Part shown: one piece after another, positions 18,039 through 30,866 of the stretch
How the letters are laid out: each line of letters starts with the position of its first letter
Position numbering within the stretch: position 1 is the first letter of the stretch
From: Candidatus Sulfuricurvum sp. RIFRC-1
Lineage (GTDB): Bacteria > Campylobacterota > Campylobacteria > Campylobacterales > Sulfurimonadaceae
Direction of reading: 5' to 3'
Length of the DNA stretch: 64,000 bases
NCBI RefSeq assembly: GCF_000310245.1
Contig: NC_020505.1
Span: forward strand, 620,001-684,000
Notes under the pieces: generated by a model
What the model saw: only the letters and a program-made list of their open reading frames with translations
Database searches by the model: none
What the model was told of the DNA's origin: nothing
Made by a program: the position numbers and the translations under genes

Positions 18039-19355
18039 ATGGCTCAAAGAGCGATTCGTGAATACGACGGTAAAGCAATTTTCTCTAAACATTGGGAAAA
18101 ATACTTCAGTGGTTTTCATTACGGTTTCAAATCAGTATTGGTAACTAATGGTGATGAATTACGTGCTTGTGCACAAAAACACGGTTTTGAATGGTTGAAA
18201 CAAGAAGCTCTTGTTGCCAAACCGGATATGCTCTTCGGTAAACGCGGTAAAAATGATCTTGTATTGTTTAAAACTACTAAACCGGGTGACGTCACGCTTG
18301 AAGAAGCCGCTAAATGGATCGACGAAAAAATCGCTCACGAAACGACACTTCTCTCCGGACAACACGGAACATTAACTCATTTTATTATTGAGCCGTTTAC
18401 TCCACACTCTCAAGATCAAGAGTATTATATTTCTGCAACCACAGTCGGTGAAGACGATGTTCTTTATCTATCGGCTGAGGGCGGTATGGAAGTTGAAGAG
18501 GGTTGGGAAGAGAAAGTTAACGAAGTAACCATTCCTATCACTATGGATGATGCAAACATTGCTCACTTGATCCGTGCCAATGTTCCTGCGGGAATTCCTG
18601 CCGAGAACAAAGAGCGTTTTATCGCTTTCGCAGAACAATTTTACAAATTCTACCGAGATCAGAATTTCGCTTATCTTGAAATCAATCCGATCGTTATGAT
18701 CGGTAATGATATGCACATTCTTGACCTTGTTGCGCGTCTGGATGACACGGCAGGGTTCATGATGGGCGAATCATGGTGCGGTGCTGAGTTCCCGACGGCG
18801 TTTGGTATGGAAGATCAAACTCCGGAAGAAAAAGCGATTGCAGAAGCAGACTCTAAATCGGGTGCTTCATTGAAATTGACCATCCTTAATCCAATGGGAC
18901 GTATCTGGACGATGGTAGCAGGTGGTGGAGCATCGGTTGTTTATGCCGATACCATCGCAGACCTCTCCGGTAACGTTTCCGATCTTGCCAACTACGGTGA
19001 GTATTCAGGCGGACCGACTACAGGTGAGACTAAATTCTACGCGGATACGGTTTTGGATTTGATGACACGTCACAAAGATCCTAAGGGACGCGATAAAATC
19101 CTTATTATCGGCGGTGCGATTGCGAACTTTACCGATGTTGCAAAAACCTTTACCGGTATTATTCAGTCGTTCGAAACCTATGCGGATCGTATGAAAGAAC
19201 ATAATACCCGTATTTATGTACGCCGTGGCGGACCGAACTATGAAAAAGGTCTCAAAGATATTAAAGATGCGGCAGACCGTTTGGGTCTCTATATCGAAGT
19301 TTATGGGCCAGAAACACACGTAACGGATATCGTACGTATGGCTTTAGAGAAATAA
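18039..19355 (+). CDS. aclB: ATP citrate lyase, small (beta) subunit
   Basis: ATP citrate lyase splits citrate with CoA and ATP into acetyl-CoA and oxaloacetate and is the signature enzyme of the reductive TCA cycle. This 438-residue subunit corresponds to the N-terminal part of the animal enzyme and resembles succinyl-CoA synthetase beta. It has an ATP-grasp part (about residues 1-240; FAYLEINPIVMIGND) and a CoA-ligase part with MVAGGGASVVYADTIADL and ANYGEYSGGPT. It is seven bases ahead of aclA, so the pair forms one operon. Codon use is regular, as expected for an abundant protein. Confidence 0.95.
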   Translation: MAQRAIREYDGKAIFSKHWEKYFSGFHYGFKSVLVTNGDELRACAQKHGFEWLKQEALVAKPDMLFGKRGKNDLVLFKTTKPGDVTLEEAAKWIDEKIAHETTLLSGQHGTLTHFIIEPFTPHSQDQEYYISATTVGEDDVLYLSAEGGMEVEEGWEEKVNEVTIPITMDDANIAHLIRANVPAGIPAENKERFIAFAEQFYKFYRDQNFAYLEINPIVMIGNDMHILDLVARLDDTAGFMMGESWCGAEFPTAFGMEDQTPEEKAIAEADSKSGASLKLTILNPMGRIWTMVAGGGASVVYADTIADLSGNVSDLANYGEYSGGPTTGETKFYADTVLDLMTRHKDPKGRDKILIIGGAIANFTDVAKTFTGIIQSFETYADRMKEHNTRIYVRRGGPNYEKGLKDIKDAADRLGLYIEVYGPETHVTDIVRMALEK

Positions 19356-19362
19356 GGAGAGA

Positions 19363-21183
19363 ATGATGGGTGCTTTATTTACCAAAGATACACAAGCAAT
19401 TTTTTGGAACAACAACGCGAGCGCTATTCAGCGTATGTTGGATTATGACTATGTCATCAACCGTGCTAAACCTTCGGTTGCGGCAATCGTTGCTCCAACG
19501 TCCGGAAACAAATTCGAGAAATTTTTCTATGGTCCCGATGAGATCATGGTTCCGGTTTTCCGTAACACTACTGAAGCGGCAGCAGCATTTCCTAATGCAG
19601 ACGTTCTTTTAAACTTCGGTTCTTTCCGTACCGCGTATGATGTTACGATGGAAGCGATCACACTCAAAGGGCAATTCAAAACCGTTATGGTTACAGCTGA
19701 GGGGATTCCTGAGCGTCTTGCACGTAAAATGAACCAAGCGGCTCGTGATGCAGGTGTGGTTGTTATCGGACCGGCTACTGTCGGCGGTATCGCTCCGGGC
19801 GGATTTAAAATCGCTAACGTTGGTGGAACGATTGAAAATATCATCAACTCGAAACTGCACCGTGCTGGTTCATGCGGACTGGTTACGCGTTCAGGCGGTT
19901 TGTTCAATGAACTCTCAAACATCATCAGTATCAATGCTGACGGTATTGCTGAGGGTGTTGCGATCGGTGGAGACCGTTTCGTAGGATCGGTATTCATCGA
20001 CAACCTTCTTCGCATGGAGAGCAACCCTGAAGTTAAATACATGGTTCTTCTCGGTGAAGTAGGGGGGACTGAGGAGTACAAAGTGATCGAAGCGGTAAAA
20101 GCCGGCAAAATCAAAAAACCGATCATCGCTTGGTGTATCGGTACGATTGCGAAACATTTTAGCTCAGGGGTTCAATTCGGTCACGCAGGTGCTTCAGCAA
20201 ATGCGGACGCAGAAACAGCAGCATCGAAAAATGAAGCAATGGCAGCAGCCGGTATCTATGTACCTGCGAGCTTCAATGATCTTCCGCACACAATCGCAGA
20301 AGTTTACGGAAAACTTCGCAGTGAGGGCACTATCGGTGAAATTGTTGAACCGGAATTACGTGCCGTACCAAAAGTACGTCGTAAGAAAGAGTTCATTTGT
20401 ACGATCTCTGATGACCGTGGTGATGAAGCAACCTATGCAGGTTATCCGATCAGTTCGGTTGCAACACCTGAAACCGGTTTCGGTATCGGTGATGTTATTT
20501 CATTGCTTTGGTTCAAAAAACGTTATCCGAAATGGGCAACCGATTATCTTGAAACCGTTATCAAAACGGTTGCCGATCACGGTCCAGCTGTTTCAGGTGC
20601 ACACAATGCAAAAGTAACTGCACGTGCGGGTAAAGACGTTATCAGTTCACTTGTAACAGGTCTTTTGACCATTGGACCACGTTTCGGCGGAGCGATCGAT
20701 GATGCGGCACGTTATTTCAAATACGCAAACGATCGTGGTATGTCTCCGGCTGAATTCATTGATTACATGAAAAAAGAGGGTAAAACCATCTCCGGTATCG
20801 GTCACCGTATCAAATCGGTTCGTAATCCGGATCTTCGTGTATCAGGATTGAAAAAATATGCGGCTGAGCATTTCCCGGCTACTCCGTTACTTGATTTTGC
20901 GCTTGAAGTCGAAAAATTGACAACCTCTAAAAAAGATAACCTTATTTTGAACGTTGACGGTACTATCGGTATCTTGATGGTTGATATGTGGCGTGCGCTT
21001 GGATATTCCGAAGAGGAGATCGACGGCTTTATTGAAGCGGGTGCATTAAACGCATTCTTCGTTGTCGGTCGCTCTATCGGGTTCATCGGACACATCTTGG
21101 ATGAAAAACGTCTCGGAATGCCGATGTATCGTCATCCGACCGATGATATTCTTTACAACGTCGAACTTGCAGACGAGATTTAA
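19363..21183 (+). CDS. aclA: ATP citrate lyase, large (alpha) subunit
   Basis: This 606-residue subunit matches the C-terminal part of the animal enzyme: a succinyl-CoA synthetase alpha-like region, then a citrate synthase-like domain from about residue 350. The phosphorylated histidine is His274 in FGHAGASANADAETAASKNE. GIGHRIKSVRNPD and GRSIGFIGHILDEKR are citrate-synthase-type motifs. With AclB it cleaves citrate in the reductive TCA cycle, so the cell very likely fixes CO2. Two adjacent ATGs are possible; the second (19366) has better spacing to AAGGAG. Confidence 0.96.
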   Translation: MMGALFTKDTQAIFWNNNASAIQRMLDYDYVINRAKPSVAAIVAPTSGNKFEKFFYGPDEIMVPVFRNTTEAAAAFPNADVLLNFGSFRTAYDVTMEAITLKGQFKTVMVTAEGIPERLARKMNQAARDAGVVVIGPATVGGIAPGGFKIANVGGTIENIINSKLHRAGSCGLVTRSGGLFNELSNIISINADGIAEGVAIGGDRFVGSVFIDNLLRMESNPEVKYMVLLGEVGGTEEYKVIEAVKAGKIKKPIIAWCIGTIAKHFSSGVQFGHAGASANADAETAASKNEAMAAAGIYVPASFNDLPHTIAEVYGKLRSEGTIGEIVEPELRAVPKVRRKKEFICTISDDRGDEATYAGYPISSVATPETGFGIGDVISLLWFKKRYPKWATDYLETVIKTVADHGPAVSGAHNAKVTARAGKDVISSLVTGLLTIGPRFGGAIDDAARYFKYANDRGMSPAEFIDYMKKEGKTISGIGHRIKSVRNPDLRVSGLKKYAAEHFPATPLLDFALEVEKLTTSKKDNLILNVDGTIGILMVDMWRALGYSEEEIDGFIEAGALNAFFVVGRSIGFIGHILDEKRLGMPMYRHPTDDILYNVELADEI

Positions 21184-21192
21184 TTTTCTTTA

Positions 21193-21214
21193 TTTTCCCG
21201 CGTATGCGGGAAAA
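21193..21214 (+). terminator. Hairpin after aclA, probable terminator and member of the repeat family
   Basis: TTTTCCCGC (21193-21201) pairs perfectly with GCGGGAAAA (21206-21214) around GTAT. It begins nine bases after the aclA stop. It shares the TTCCCG...CGGGAA core with the palindromic repeats elsewhere in the window, and the U tract after it is weak. Confidence 0.6.
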
Positions 21215-21258
21215 CCTTCTTCAATCTGAATTCAACTTCTTCTTTTCTCATTTTTTGT

Positions 21259-21264
21259 TATAAT
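21259..21264 (+). promoter_or_regulatory. -10 element of the pseudopilin gene
   Basis: TATAAT is found 36 bases before the pseudopilin ATG. Confidence 0.5.
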
Positions 21265-21300
21265 CGTTTTTAATCTCAATTTATTTTGAAGGTATTTATA

Positions 21301-21936
21301 ATGAAACGTTTTGCTTTTACAATGCTTGAATTGGTCTTCGTCATTATTGTTATAGGTATTTTGGCTGTACTTGCAATGCCTAGTTTTACTTCTAATCCAT
21401 TACAAAGGGCAGCGGAACAAGTCGCCGGTCACATACGTTATACGCAACACCTTGCGATGGTGGATGATCAGTTTGATCCAACAGATCCGACATGGTTTAT
21501 GAAGAAATGGCAAATACGTTTTAGAGAAAACAATAATGATTTATATTATGCTGTTTATTCTGATAAAAATAAGAACCGCAACATCAATTGTAATGCAACT
21601 ACATGTGATGAGCCAGCAATGGATCCTTTAACAAAACAACCGCTTTATTATTTAGCTTCGCGAGCCAATAACAGTATGATTCTTTCAACGCAATATAGTA
21701 TTACCGATGTGAATGTATCATGTGATACTCCAGACTCTTCATTGTATACGACAAGTTTAGGTGCTTTGTCTTTTGACCATTTAGGTAGACCCTATAATGG
21801 AATAGGCAATAATACTGCTGGACTATACGATTTTTTATTACAAGCTAATTGTAATATCGTACTAAGACATCCAGATGGTAATGCGACAATTACTGTTGCA
21901 CCAGAAACCGGTTATGTATCTATAAGCTACAACTAA
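21301..21936 (+). CDS. Type II secretion/type IV pilus-like pseudopilin
   Basis: The 211-residue protein has a class III leader: KRFAFTMLELVFVIIVIGIL. A prepilin peptidase would cut a short basic leader before the hydrophobic stretch, with Glu at the fifth position. The site here has Ala-Phe-Thr rather than the usual Gly-Phe-Thr, which is unusual because Gly at -1 is nearly invariant. The globular part contains three or four cysteines (NCNATTC, VSC, ANC), possibly disulfides. I start at the ATG with TTGAAGG seven bases ahead, not at the TTG fifteen bases upstream. No other pilus gene is near. Confidence 0.82.
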   Translation: MKRFAFTMLELVFVIIVIGILAVLAMPSFTSNPLQRAAEQVAGHIRYTQHLAMVDDQFDPTDPTWFMKKWQIRFRENNNDLYYAVYSDKNKNRNINCNATTCDEPAMDPLTKQPLYYLASRANNSMILSTQYSITDVNVSCDTPDSSLYTTSLGALSFDHLGRPYNGIGNNTAGLYDFLLQANCNIVLRHPDGNATITVAPETGYVSISYN

Positions 21937-21958
21937 AAAGTGATTTTTTTCACTTTTT
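21935..21958 (+). terminator. Intrinsic terminator of the pseudopilin gene
   Basis: AAAAAGTG (21935-21942) pairs with CACTTTTT (21951-21958) around an all-AT loop, overlapping the stop codon. It insulates the gene from the rRNA promoter. Confidence 0.6.
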
Positions 21959-21990
21959 CGAAATTCTCTAAAATTTCTTCCCAGAAGCTC

Positions 21991-22019
21991 TTGACTTCTT
22001 TCCCTTTTTCCCCTATAAT
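21991..22019 (+). promoter_or_regulatory. rRNA operon promoter
   Basis: TTGACT (21991-21996) and TATAAT (22014-22019) are separated by 17 bases, a near-consensus sigma-70 promoter about 240 bases before 16S. It is the best -35/-10 pair in the window. The 324-base gap (21937-22260) also holds the pseudopilin terminator and the 5' arm of the pre-16S stem. Confidence 0.85.
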
Positions 22020-22073
22020 TCCCGTCCACAAACGATGAGACGCTTCGAAAAGAAGAGTCAAGTTTGAGTTTGA

Positions 22074-22104
22074 GATCATTGAAAACTAAGTAGGTCAAAC
22101 GGTT
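22074..22104 (+). other. 5' arm of the pre-16S processing stem
   Basis: GATCATTGAAAACTAAGTAG and the following GTCAAACGG are complementary to 23838-23867, downstream of 16S. The two arms would close a long helix around the 16S precursor, the usual RNase III substrate. Confidence 0.75.
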
Positions 22105-22260
22105 CGAGACGGTGTCTTCGAGACGTTGACCTTATGTCAACACAATACAACAACCGTCTATTTACTTTGATTGGGTTAACCAATCACCAAAAAGTAAAAT
22201 AGATAACAATTTATGAAGCCAATGATTTTAACATCTTGGGTCATAGGATTGGACAAACCA

Positions 22261-23771
<1,511 letters not shown>

Positions 23772-23837
23772 TAAGAGTAACGACGAATCCTTCATTGGAT
23801 TGCGTCATCTTAAAAAATCTCACAGAAGTATTGTCTT

Positions 23838-23867
23838 GACCGTTTACCTACTTAGTTTTCAGTGATC
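23838..23867 (+). other. 3' arm of the pre-16S processing stem
   Basis: GACCGTTTACCTACTTAGTT and the following TTCAGTGATC are the inverted complement of 22074-22104, with a few mismatches. This arm lies between 16S and tRNA-Ile. Confidence 0.75.
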
Positions 23868-23891
23868 CATGTTATTTGACATAATACATAT

Positions 23892-23968
23892 GGGTTTGTA
23901 GCTCAGCTGGTTAGAGCACACCCCTGATAAGGGTGAGGTCGATGGTTCGAGTCCATTCAAACCCACCA
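23892..23968 (+). tRNA. tRNA-Ile (GAT)
   Basis: The 77-base gene folds as a full cloverleaf. The acceptor stem pairs GGGTTTG with CAAACCC, the anticodon loop CTGATAA gives GAT, the T-loop is TTCGAGT, and CCA is encoded. Confidence 0.97.
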
Positions 23969-24065
23969 GATTTTAAGACATAAGCATAAAGCTTTCGGCT
24001 TCACGTACTAGAGTACGCTTTGCCTCACCTTTATACTTCTTTCTCAAAATCACGATCACTTATCT

Positions 24066-24141
24066 GGGGAATTAGCTCAGCTGGGAGAGCGCCTGCTTTG
24101 CACGCAGGAGGTCAGCGGTTCGATCCCGCTATTCTCCACCA
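24066..24141 (+). tRNA. tRNA-Ala (TGC)
   Basis: This 76-base cloverleaf has acceptor GGGGAAT/ATTCTCC (one G-U pair), anticodon TGC in the loop TTTGCAC, T-loop TTCGATC, and an encoded CCA end. It is followed by a hairpin in the spacer (GTCTGATTCAAGTACT with AGTATTTGAATTAGAC). Confidence 0.97.
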
Positions 24142-24228
24142 GATCTAGATCAGAATACAAAGTCTGATTCAAGTACTTAATTTAGAGTATTTGAATTAGA
24201 CTTTAAAAGTCTAATGTTATTTGAATTA

Positions 24229-24360
24229 TTATTGTTAAGTCGTCAACTAAATATGTTTGACATAGAGAAATCTATGAGAAACAAATTTAACATAATACAA
24301 AGAGATTTGTATTACGTAACTACAAACACATTTCACCGTCTTATTCTTAATAAGGCGGTG
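24229..24360 (+). other. 5' arms of the pre-23S processing stem
   Basis: Two blocks, TATTGTTAAGTCGTCAAC (about 24229-24246) and TAATAAGGCGGTGAG (from 24348), are complementary to blocks downstream of 23S at 27355-27374 and 27305-27319. They would close a helix around the 23S precursor. The region from the end of tRNA-Ala to 23S holds no gene. Confidence 0.7.
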
Positions 24361-24371
24361 AGCGCAAATTA

Positions 24372-27287
<2,916 letters not shown>

Positions 27288-27304
27288 TACATATGATTTG
27301 TGCT

Positions 27305-27374
27305 CTCACCGCCTTATTAAGCATAAAGGTGAAATGCGAATGCAGTTACGAGTTGTTGACGACTTAACAATAAA
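27305..27374 (+). other. 3' arms of the pre-23S processing stem
   Basis: CTCACCGCCTTATTA (27305-27319) and GTTGACGACTTAACAATAAA (27355-27374) complement the blocks upstream of 23S. Confidence 0.7.
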
Positions 27375-27431
27375 AATACATCTAACAAAACTCTCAGAAT
27401 AGAGTCTATCTCGGTAGATCCTCTTCTGAGT

Positions 27432-27549
27432 GTTCAGGTGGCTATAGAGAGGGGGAAACGCCCGGTCCCATTCCGAACCCGGAAGCTAAGACCCTCATCG
27501 CTCATAATACTGCATCTTTCAGGTGTGGAAACGTAGGTCGCCGCCTGGC
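27432..27549 (+). rRNA. 5S ribosomal RNA
   Basis: The terminal stem pairs CAGGTGGC with GCCGCCTG. Inside lie GAGGGGGAAACGCCCGGTCC, TTCCGAACCCGGAAGCTAAG and a distal GTAGGTCG. It is about 118 bases long and is the last gene of the operon. No strong terminator follows, only a pyrimidine-rich stretch. Confidence 0.93.
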
Positions 27550-27657
27550 CTCAGATTTATCCTCTTTTCCAACTTCTTCTTAAACAATCATCATAAAAAT
27601 CCTTTTTGTAAATGTTCAAAATCAACCTCTTAGCATTGCTGCTGTATACTTTTATTT

Positions 27658-28212
27658 ATGAAACCAACACTTTATTTCCTACGATCTTCCGAACAAAAAA
27701 TTGTCACTGATATGTTGTACTACGCTATGCGGTTAAATGAAGTTAATAAACAATTGTGTGATATCCCCAAGCTTTCTATCTATGAAGAGTTTTATGGCTT
27801 TACTAGTAAAGATTTGGGTTTATATGCACTTGTAGACAATCAGATTGCCGGTGCTGCTTGGATACGACGTCTTAATGCTGATCATGGTTCAAATGGCTAC
27901 ATCGATGATAGAACGCCTATCTTGAACATCGCTGTTATTCCAGACTTTCGAGGGCAGGGCATCGGGTCTATGATGCTGGAACAGTTGTTCATCGAAGCAG
28001 GAGCATTACATGAGAATATCAGTGTAAGCGTTATACGTGAATCATCGGCATCTCATTTTTATGAACGACATGGATTTGTTCGTAATAATAATGGACAAAA
28101 CGAGAAAAGTCCGGTAGATGGTTCGGATGTTGTCACGATGGTAAAACGATTGGAGCGTGCTGAAATTAAGCGTCCTAGTGACGGATATGATCCTAGACGT
28201 TGGATGGATTAA
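27658..28212 (+). CDS. GNAT-family acetyltransferase
   Basis: The 184-residue protein carries the acetyl-CoA-binding motif A: LNIAVIPDFRGQGIGSMMLE (about residues 97-116), then ASHFYERHGFV, a typical motif B. The N-terminal SIYEEFYGFTSKDLGLYAL lies where substrates are usually bound. The substrate is unknown. The end YDPRRWMD is unusual. A -10 element (TATACT) sits only seven bases before the ATG and no ribosome-binding site is visible, so the message may be leaderless. It overlaps the convergent protease gene by four bases. Confidence 0.85.
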   Translation: MKPTLYFLRSSEQKIVTDMLYYAMRLNEVNKQLCDIPKLSIYEEFYGFTSKDLGLYALVDNQIAGAAWIRRLNADHGSNGYIDDRTPILNIAVIPDFRGQGIGSMMLEQLFIEAGALHENISVSVIRESSASHFYERHGFVRNNNGQNEKSPVDGSDVVTMVKRLERAEIKRPSDGYDPRRWMD

Positions 28213-29489
28213 TTTCGACTTACATAAGCTTTGAGTGCTGCTTTGTTTCCGAGTGGCAATAGTAGGATGCCTGCATCGCGTTTGATTGTAACGAAGGCTA
28301 TTTCAGCCTCTTTGAGTTTATTCAGTTGAATATTGAACTCTTGTATTGTTTTAACTTCTATATCATTTATTTCTACTATTTTATCTTTTGGATCAATCCC
28401 AACGGTTTTCGCCATCCCGTAGCTTAATATGACTTCAATTTCGGAATTTTCTTCACGTAATATTAATCCTAATTTTTCACTTATATCAGCTGTTCCGACA
28501 TTCGTTTTTTCTTTTTTTTCTATTGGGGTTGATCCCAGTTTTACGTTAACAGTCTTTCGCTGTTTATCTCGAACAATGGTTAAGAGTATTGTTTCATCGG
28601 GATGAGATCGTTCTAGAAAACGGTGAAATTCTCCTCCATCATTGAGTAAAGAATCATTAAAGCCTATGATGATATCACCACTTTTTAAACCGCTTATTTT
28701 GGCAGGAGAATTTGGCTCAATACGGCTAATCAAAACGGATGATTTGTATCCAAGTTTACGTGAAAGCCGTTCAGATATGAGCATCTCTGCTCCTAGATAT
28801 CCACGTATAATCTTTTTTTCTTCTATAAGACGTGACGCAATACGATGAACATCTGTTATGGAGAGTGCAAATGCGATATTGGTATAACTTCCTTGTTTTG
28901 AGAAATAGGTTGAGACCATGCCGATCAATTCTCCCTGCTGGTTAAAAAGAGGTCCACCTGAATTTCCCGGATTGATTGCTGCATCAATTTGTATGAAGTG
29001 AAGATAAGGATAGTTTGGAAGAAAACGGTTAATTGCACCGATAATTCCAAATGATACGCTATGTCCTAAAGAAAAAGGGGAGCCGATGGCAAAAATTCCA
29101 TCGCCCGATGCAGCTGATCCATTATTTTCTAAGAGAACCGGTGCGTTAAAGGCAGTAGATTTTAAGACAGCTATATCGGTTTTATCATCTTTGGCCACGA
29201 GTACAGCAGAATATTCATTGTTTTCTTGATCGATAATAGCAATTTTCTTGGCTTCTCCGATTACATGAGCATTGGTCACAATATGATGCTCATTATCGAA
29301 AATAAATCCGGAACCTCCTGAATCACTTGCGGTAAGTTCACTATCATCGCCGATTGGCTCACTTTTTTGTACTTTTATTTTGACGATAGAGGGGAGCACG
29401 GATTTGACCTTCTCGGATACGCCGATAAACGGCTCAGAGGCAACAGAGAGGCAGGAGAGGAGCATCAAAATAAGGAAAGGTATTTTCAT
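28209..29489 (-). CDS. HtrA/DegQ-type periplasmic serine protease
   Basis: The protein (about 426 residues) has a signal peptide, a trypsin-like domain and two PDZ domains, and would degrade or refold damaged envelope proteins. The triad is visible: TNAHVIG (His77), DKTDIAVL (Asp107) and GNSGGPL (Ser179), numbered from a possible earlier start at 29495. I prefer the second ATG because AAAGA then lies six bases upstream. PDZ1 begins near GYLGAEML; the shorter PDZ2 is at the end. The gene follows the DUF420 gene closely on the same strand. It may be DegP- or DegQ-like; the two cannot be separated here. Confidence 0.9.
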   Translation of the reverse strand: MKIPFLILMLLSCLSVASEPFIGVSEKVKSVLPSIVKIKVQKSEPIGDDSELTASDSGGSGFIFDNEHHIVTNAHVIGEAKKIAIIDQENNEYSAVLVAKDDKTDIAVLKSTAFNAPVLLENNGSAASGDGIFAIGSPFSLGHSVSFGIIGAINRFLPNYPYLHFIQIDAAINPGNSGGPLFNQQGELIGMVSTYFSKQGSYTNIAFALSITDVHRIASRLIEEKKIIRGYLGAEMLISERLSRKLGYKSSVLISRIEPNSPAKISGLKSGDIIIGFNDSLLNDGGEFHRFLERSHPDETILLTIVRDKQRKTVNVKLGSTPIEKKEKTNVGTADISEKLGLILREENSEIEVILSYGMAKTVGIDPKDKIVEINDIEVKTIQEFNIQLNKLKEAEIAFVTIKRDAGILLLPLGNKAALKAYVSRN

Positions 29490-29498
29490 GTACATTCT

Positions 29499-29960
29499 TT
29501 AAAACAAAAAGAGATAAATCGAGCACCCCATAATTGAGGTTACCGTTAATGCAGCAAATATCCATTTACCCATTTTACGATGTTTGTCACTGTTCTCCAA
29601 TAGACCGTTTTGATGTGATTTGTAGGTGGAAATAATGAGATAAATCCATCCAGCAACCGCCATCAGAGCAATAAGGATATGAATAACGAGGAACAAGAGG
29701 AGAAAATCATACGAGAGGGGACTTTGTTTTGTATATTCGGCAAATCCTCCGGTAAGTCGTACTCCGATTTCAAAAATAAGTACCATTATGATTGTAACGG
29801 CTAAAATACTAAACTGGCTTTGGTAATGGAGTTTAATATTGCCACGGATCGCTTGATAGATTGAAAAAGCCAATAAAAAGGGGAGGAAGGCAAAATAAAG
29901 GGTAACAATATCCATATACATTAATGCTTTGGTTCCTAAGAAACCCGGTTCAAAAAACAT
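29499..29960 (-). CDS. DUF420-family membrane protein
   Basis: The 153-residue product has four hydrophobic helices (around residues 17-38, 48-68, 86-108 and 132-152). Histidines and polar residues occur in the pattern of DUF420 proteins (VTLYFAFLPFLLAFSIYQ, then LLLFLVIHILIALMAVAGW). Relatives take part in haem-copper oxidase assembly in some bacteria, which is only suggestive here. I use the inner ATG (MFFEPGFLG) with AGGA five bases ahead. It ends ten bases before the protease start, so the two probably form one transcript. Confidence 0.78.
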   Translation of the reverse strand: MFFEPGFLGTKALMYMDIVTLYFAFLPFLLAFSIYQAIRGNIKLHYQSQFSILAVTIIMVLIFEIGVRLTGGFAEYTKQSPLSYDFLLLFLVIHILIALMAVAGWIYLIISTYKSHQNGLLENSDKHRKMGKWIFAALTVTSIMGCSIYLFLF

Positions 29961-30017
29961 AATAATCCTCATCCAATAAATGCGATATTATAGCGAGAGG
30001 TTAGAATATTATGAGAA

Positions 30018-30060
30018 AAAAAGGGGAAGAAAAGAAGATCTGTCGGCAAAGAATGCCGAC
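30018..30060 (-). terminator. Intrinsic terminator of rpsF-ssb-rpsR
   Basis: On the minus strand GTCGGCA pairs with TGCCGAC (bases 30060-30042) and is followed by a long pyrimidine run with seven consecutive T near 30018. It ends the ribosomal operon before the DUF420 gene. Confidence 0.75.
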
Positions 30061-30067
30061 ACGAAGC

Positions 30068-30319
30068 TTATTCGAATGAACCAGCAATCACTTTACGTGA
30101 TACGGTGTATGGAATCAACGCTGCAGCGCGTGATTGTTTGATCGCGATTGTAACCATATCTTGGTGACGTTTACAGTTACCTGTAAGACGACGAGGCATG
30201 ATTTTGAAACGCTCAGAGAGTGAATATTTCAATGAAGCTACATCTTTGTAGTCAATGAAATCAACTTTTTGCTCGCAGTATTTGCAATAACGTTTTTTGT
30301 ATTTTCTTTTTTCTGACAT
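30068..30319 (-). CDS. rpsR: Ribosomal protein bS18
   Basis: This 83-residue basic protein of the 30S platform contains the family core [20 protein letters not shown] and [10 protein letters not shown]. An N-terminal YCKYCEQ pair plus the later CKRH could form a zinc-binding (C+) site. The order rpsF-ssb-rpsR is conserved. Confidence 0.98.
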   Translation of the reverse strand: MSEKRKYKKRYCKYCEQKVDFIDYKDVASLKYSLSERFKIMPRRLTGNCKRHQDMVTIAIKQSRAAALIPYTVSRKVIAGSFE

Positions 30320-30340
30320 GGTACTATCCTTGTGCTTATT

Positions 30341-30847
30341 CTAAAACGGAATTTCGTCTTCGTTTATATCAATCTCTGGGAGATTGTTTTCCGGCATTTT
30401 TGCCGGTGCGGGTTTAGAATACGACGGTGGAGGCGTGTAAGCCGCTTTTGGTGCTGGTGCATCATAGCCGCTGTTACCCGCATCGCTGTATTCGTTATAA
30501 CCGCCCTGAGAACCACTTTCGCCGCGTGAATCGAGCATTTGCATCGTTTCGACGATAACGGAGTGTTTAGAGCGCTTTTGGCCGTTTGTTTGGTCAACCC
30601 ATTGGTCAAATTTCAATCGTCCTTCGACGAGGATTTTAGAACCCTTGCGGAGGTATTGGTTGGCTACCTCACCTGAACGGCCGAAAAAAGTGATGTCGAC
30701 AAAACATGTTTCCTCTTTTTTCTCGCCGTTCACTGTAAATTTGCGACTCGTAGCAATAGCAGTATTGGCAATTGCCGATCCACCTTGTGCATACTTGAGT
30801 TCAATATCACGGGTGAGATTTCCAACCAAAATAATTTTATTAAACAT
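30341..30847 (-). CDS. ssb: Single-stranded DNA-binding protein
   Basis: The 168-residue SSB binds single-stranded DNA during replication and repair. It has an N-terminal OB fold (about residues 1-105; MFNKIILVGNLTRDIELKY, GSKILVEGRLKFDQWVDQ), a Gly/Pro-rich linker, and the acidic tip EIDINEDEIPF that recruits partner proteins. It lies between rpsF and rpsR. Confidence 0.98.
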   Translation of the reverse strand: MFNKIILVGNLTRDIELKYAQGGSAIANTAIATSRKFTVNGEKKEETCFVDITFFGRSGEVANQYLRKGSKILVEGRLKFDQWVDQTNGQKRSKHSVIVETMQMLDSRGESGSQGGYNEYSDAGNSGYDAPAPKAAYTPPPSYSKPAPAKMPENNLPEIDINEDEIPF

Positions 30848-30866
30848 AGGTTTTCCTTAAAAGGGC

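Noticed and set aside
19527-20126. 199-residue ORF on the minus strand within aclA
   Set aside because: It is antisense to a highly conserved gene, is Ser/Arg/Pro-rich without motifs and has no supporting signals.
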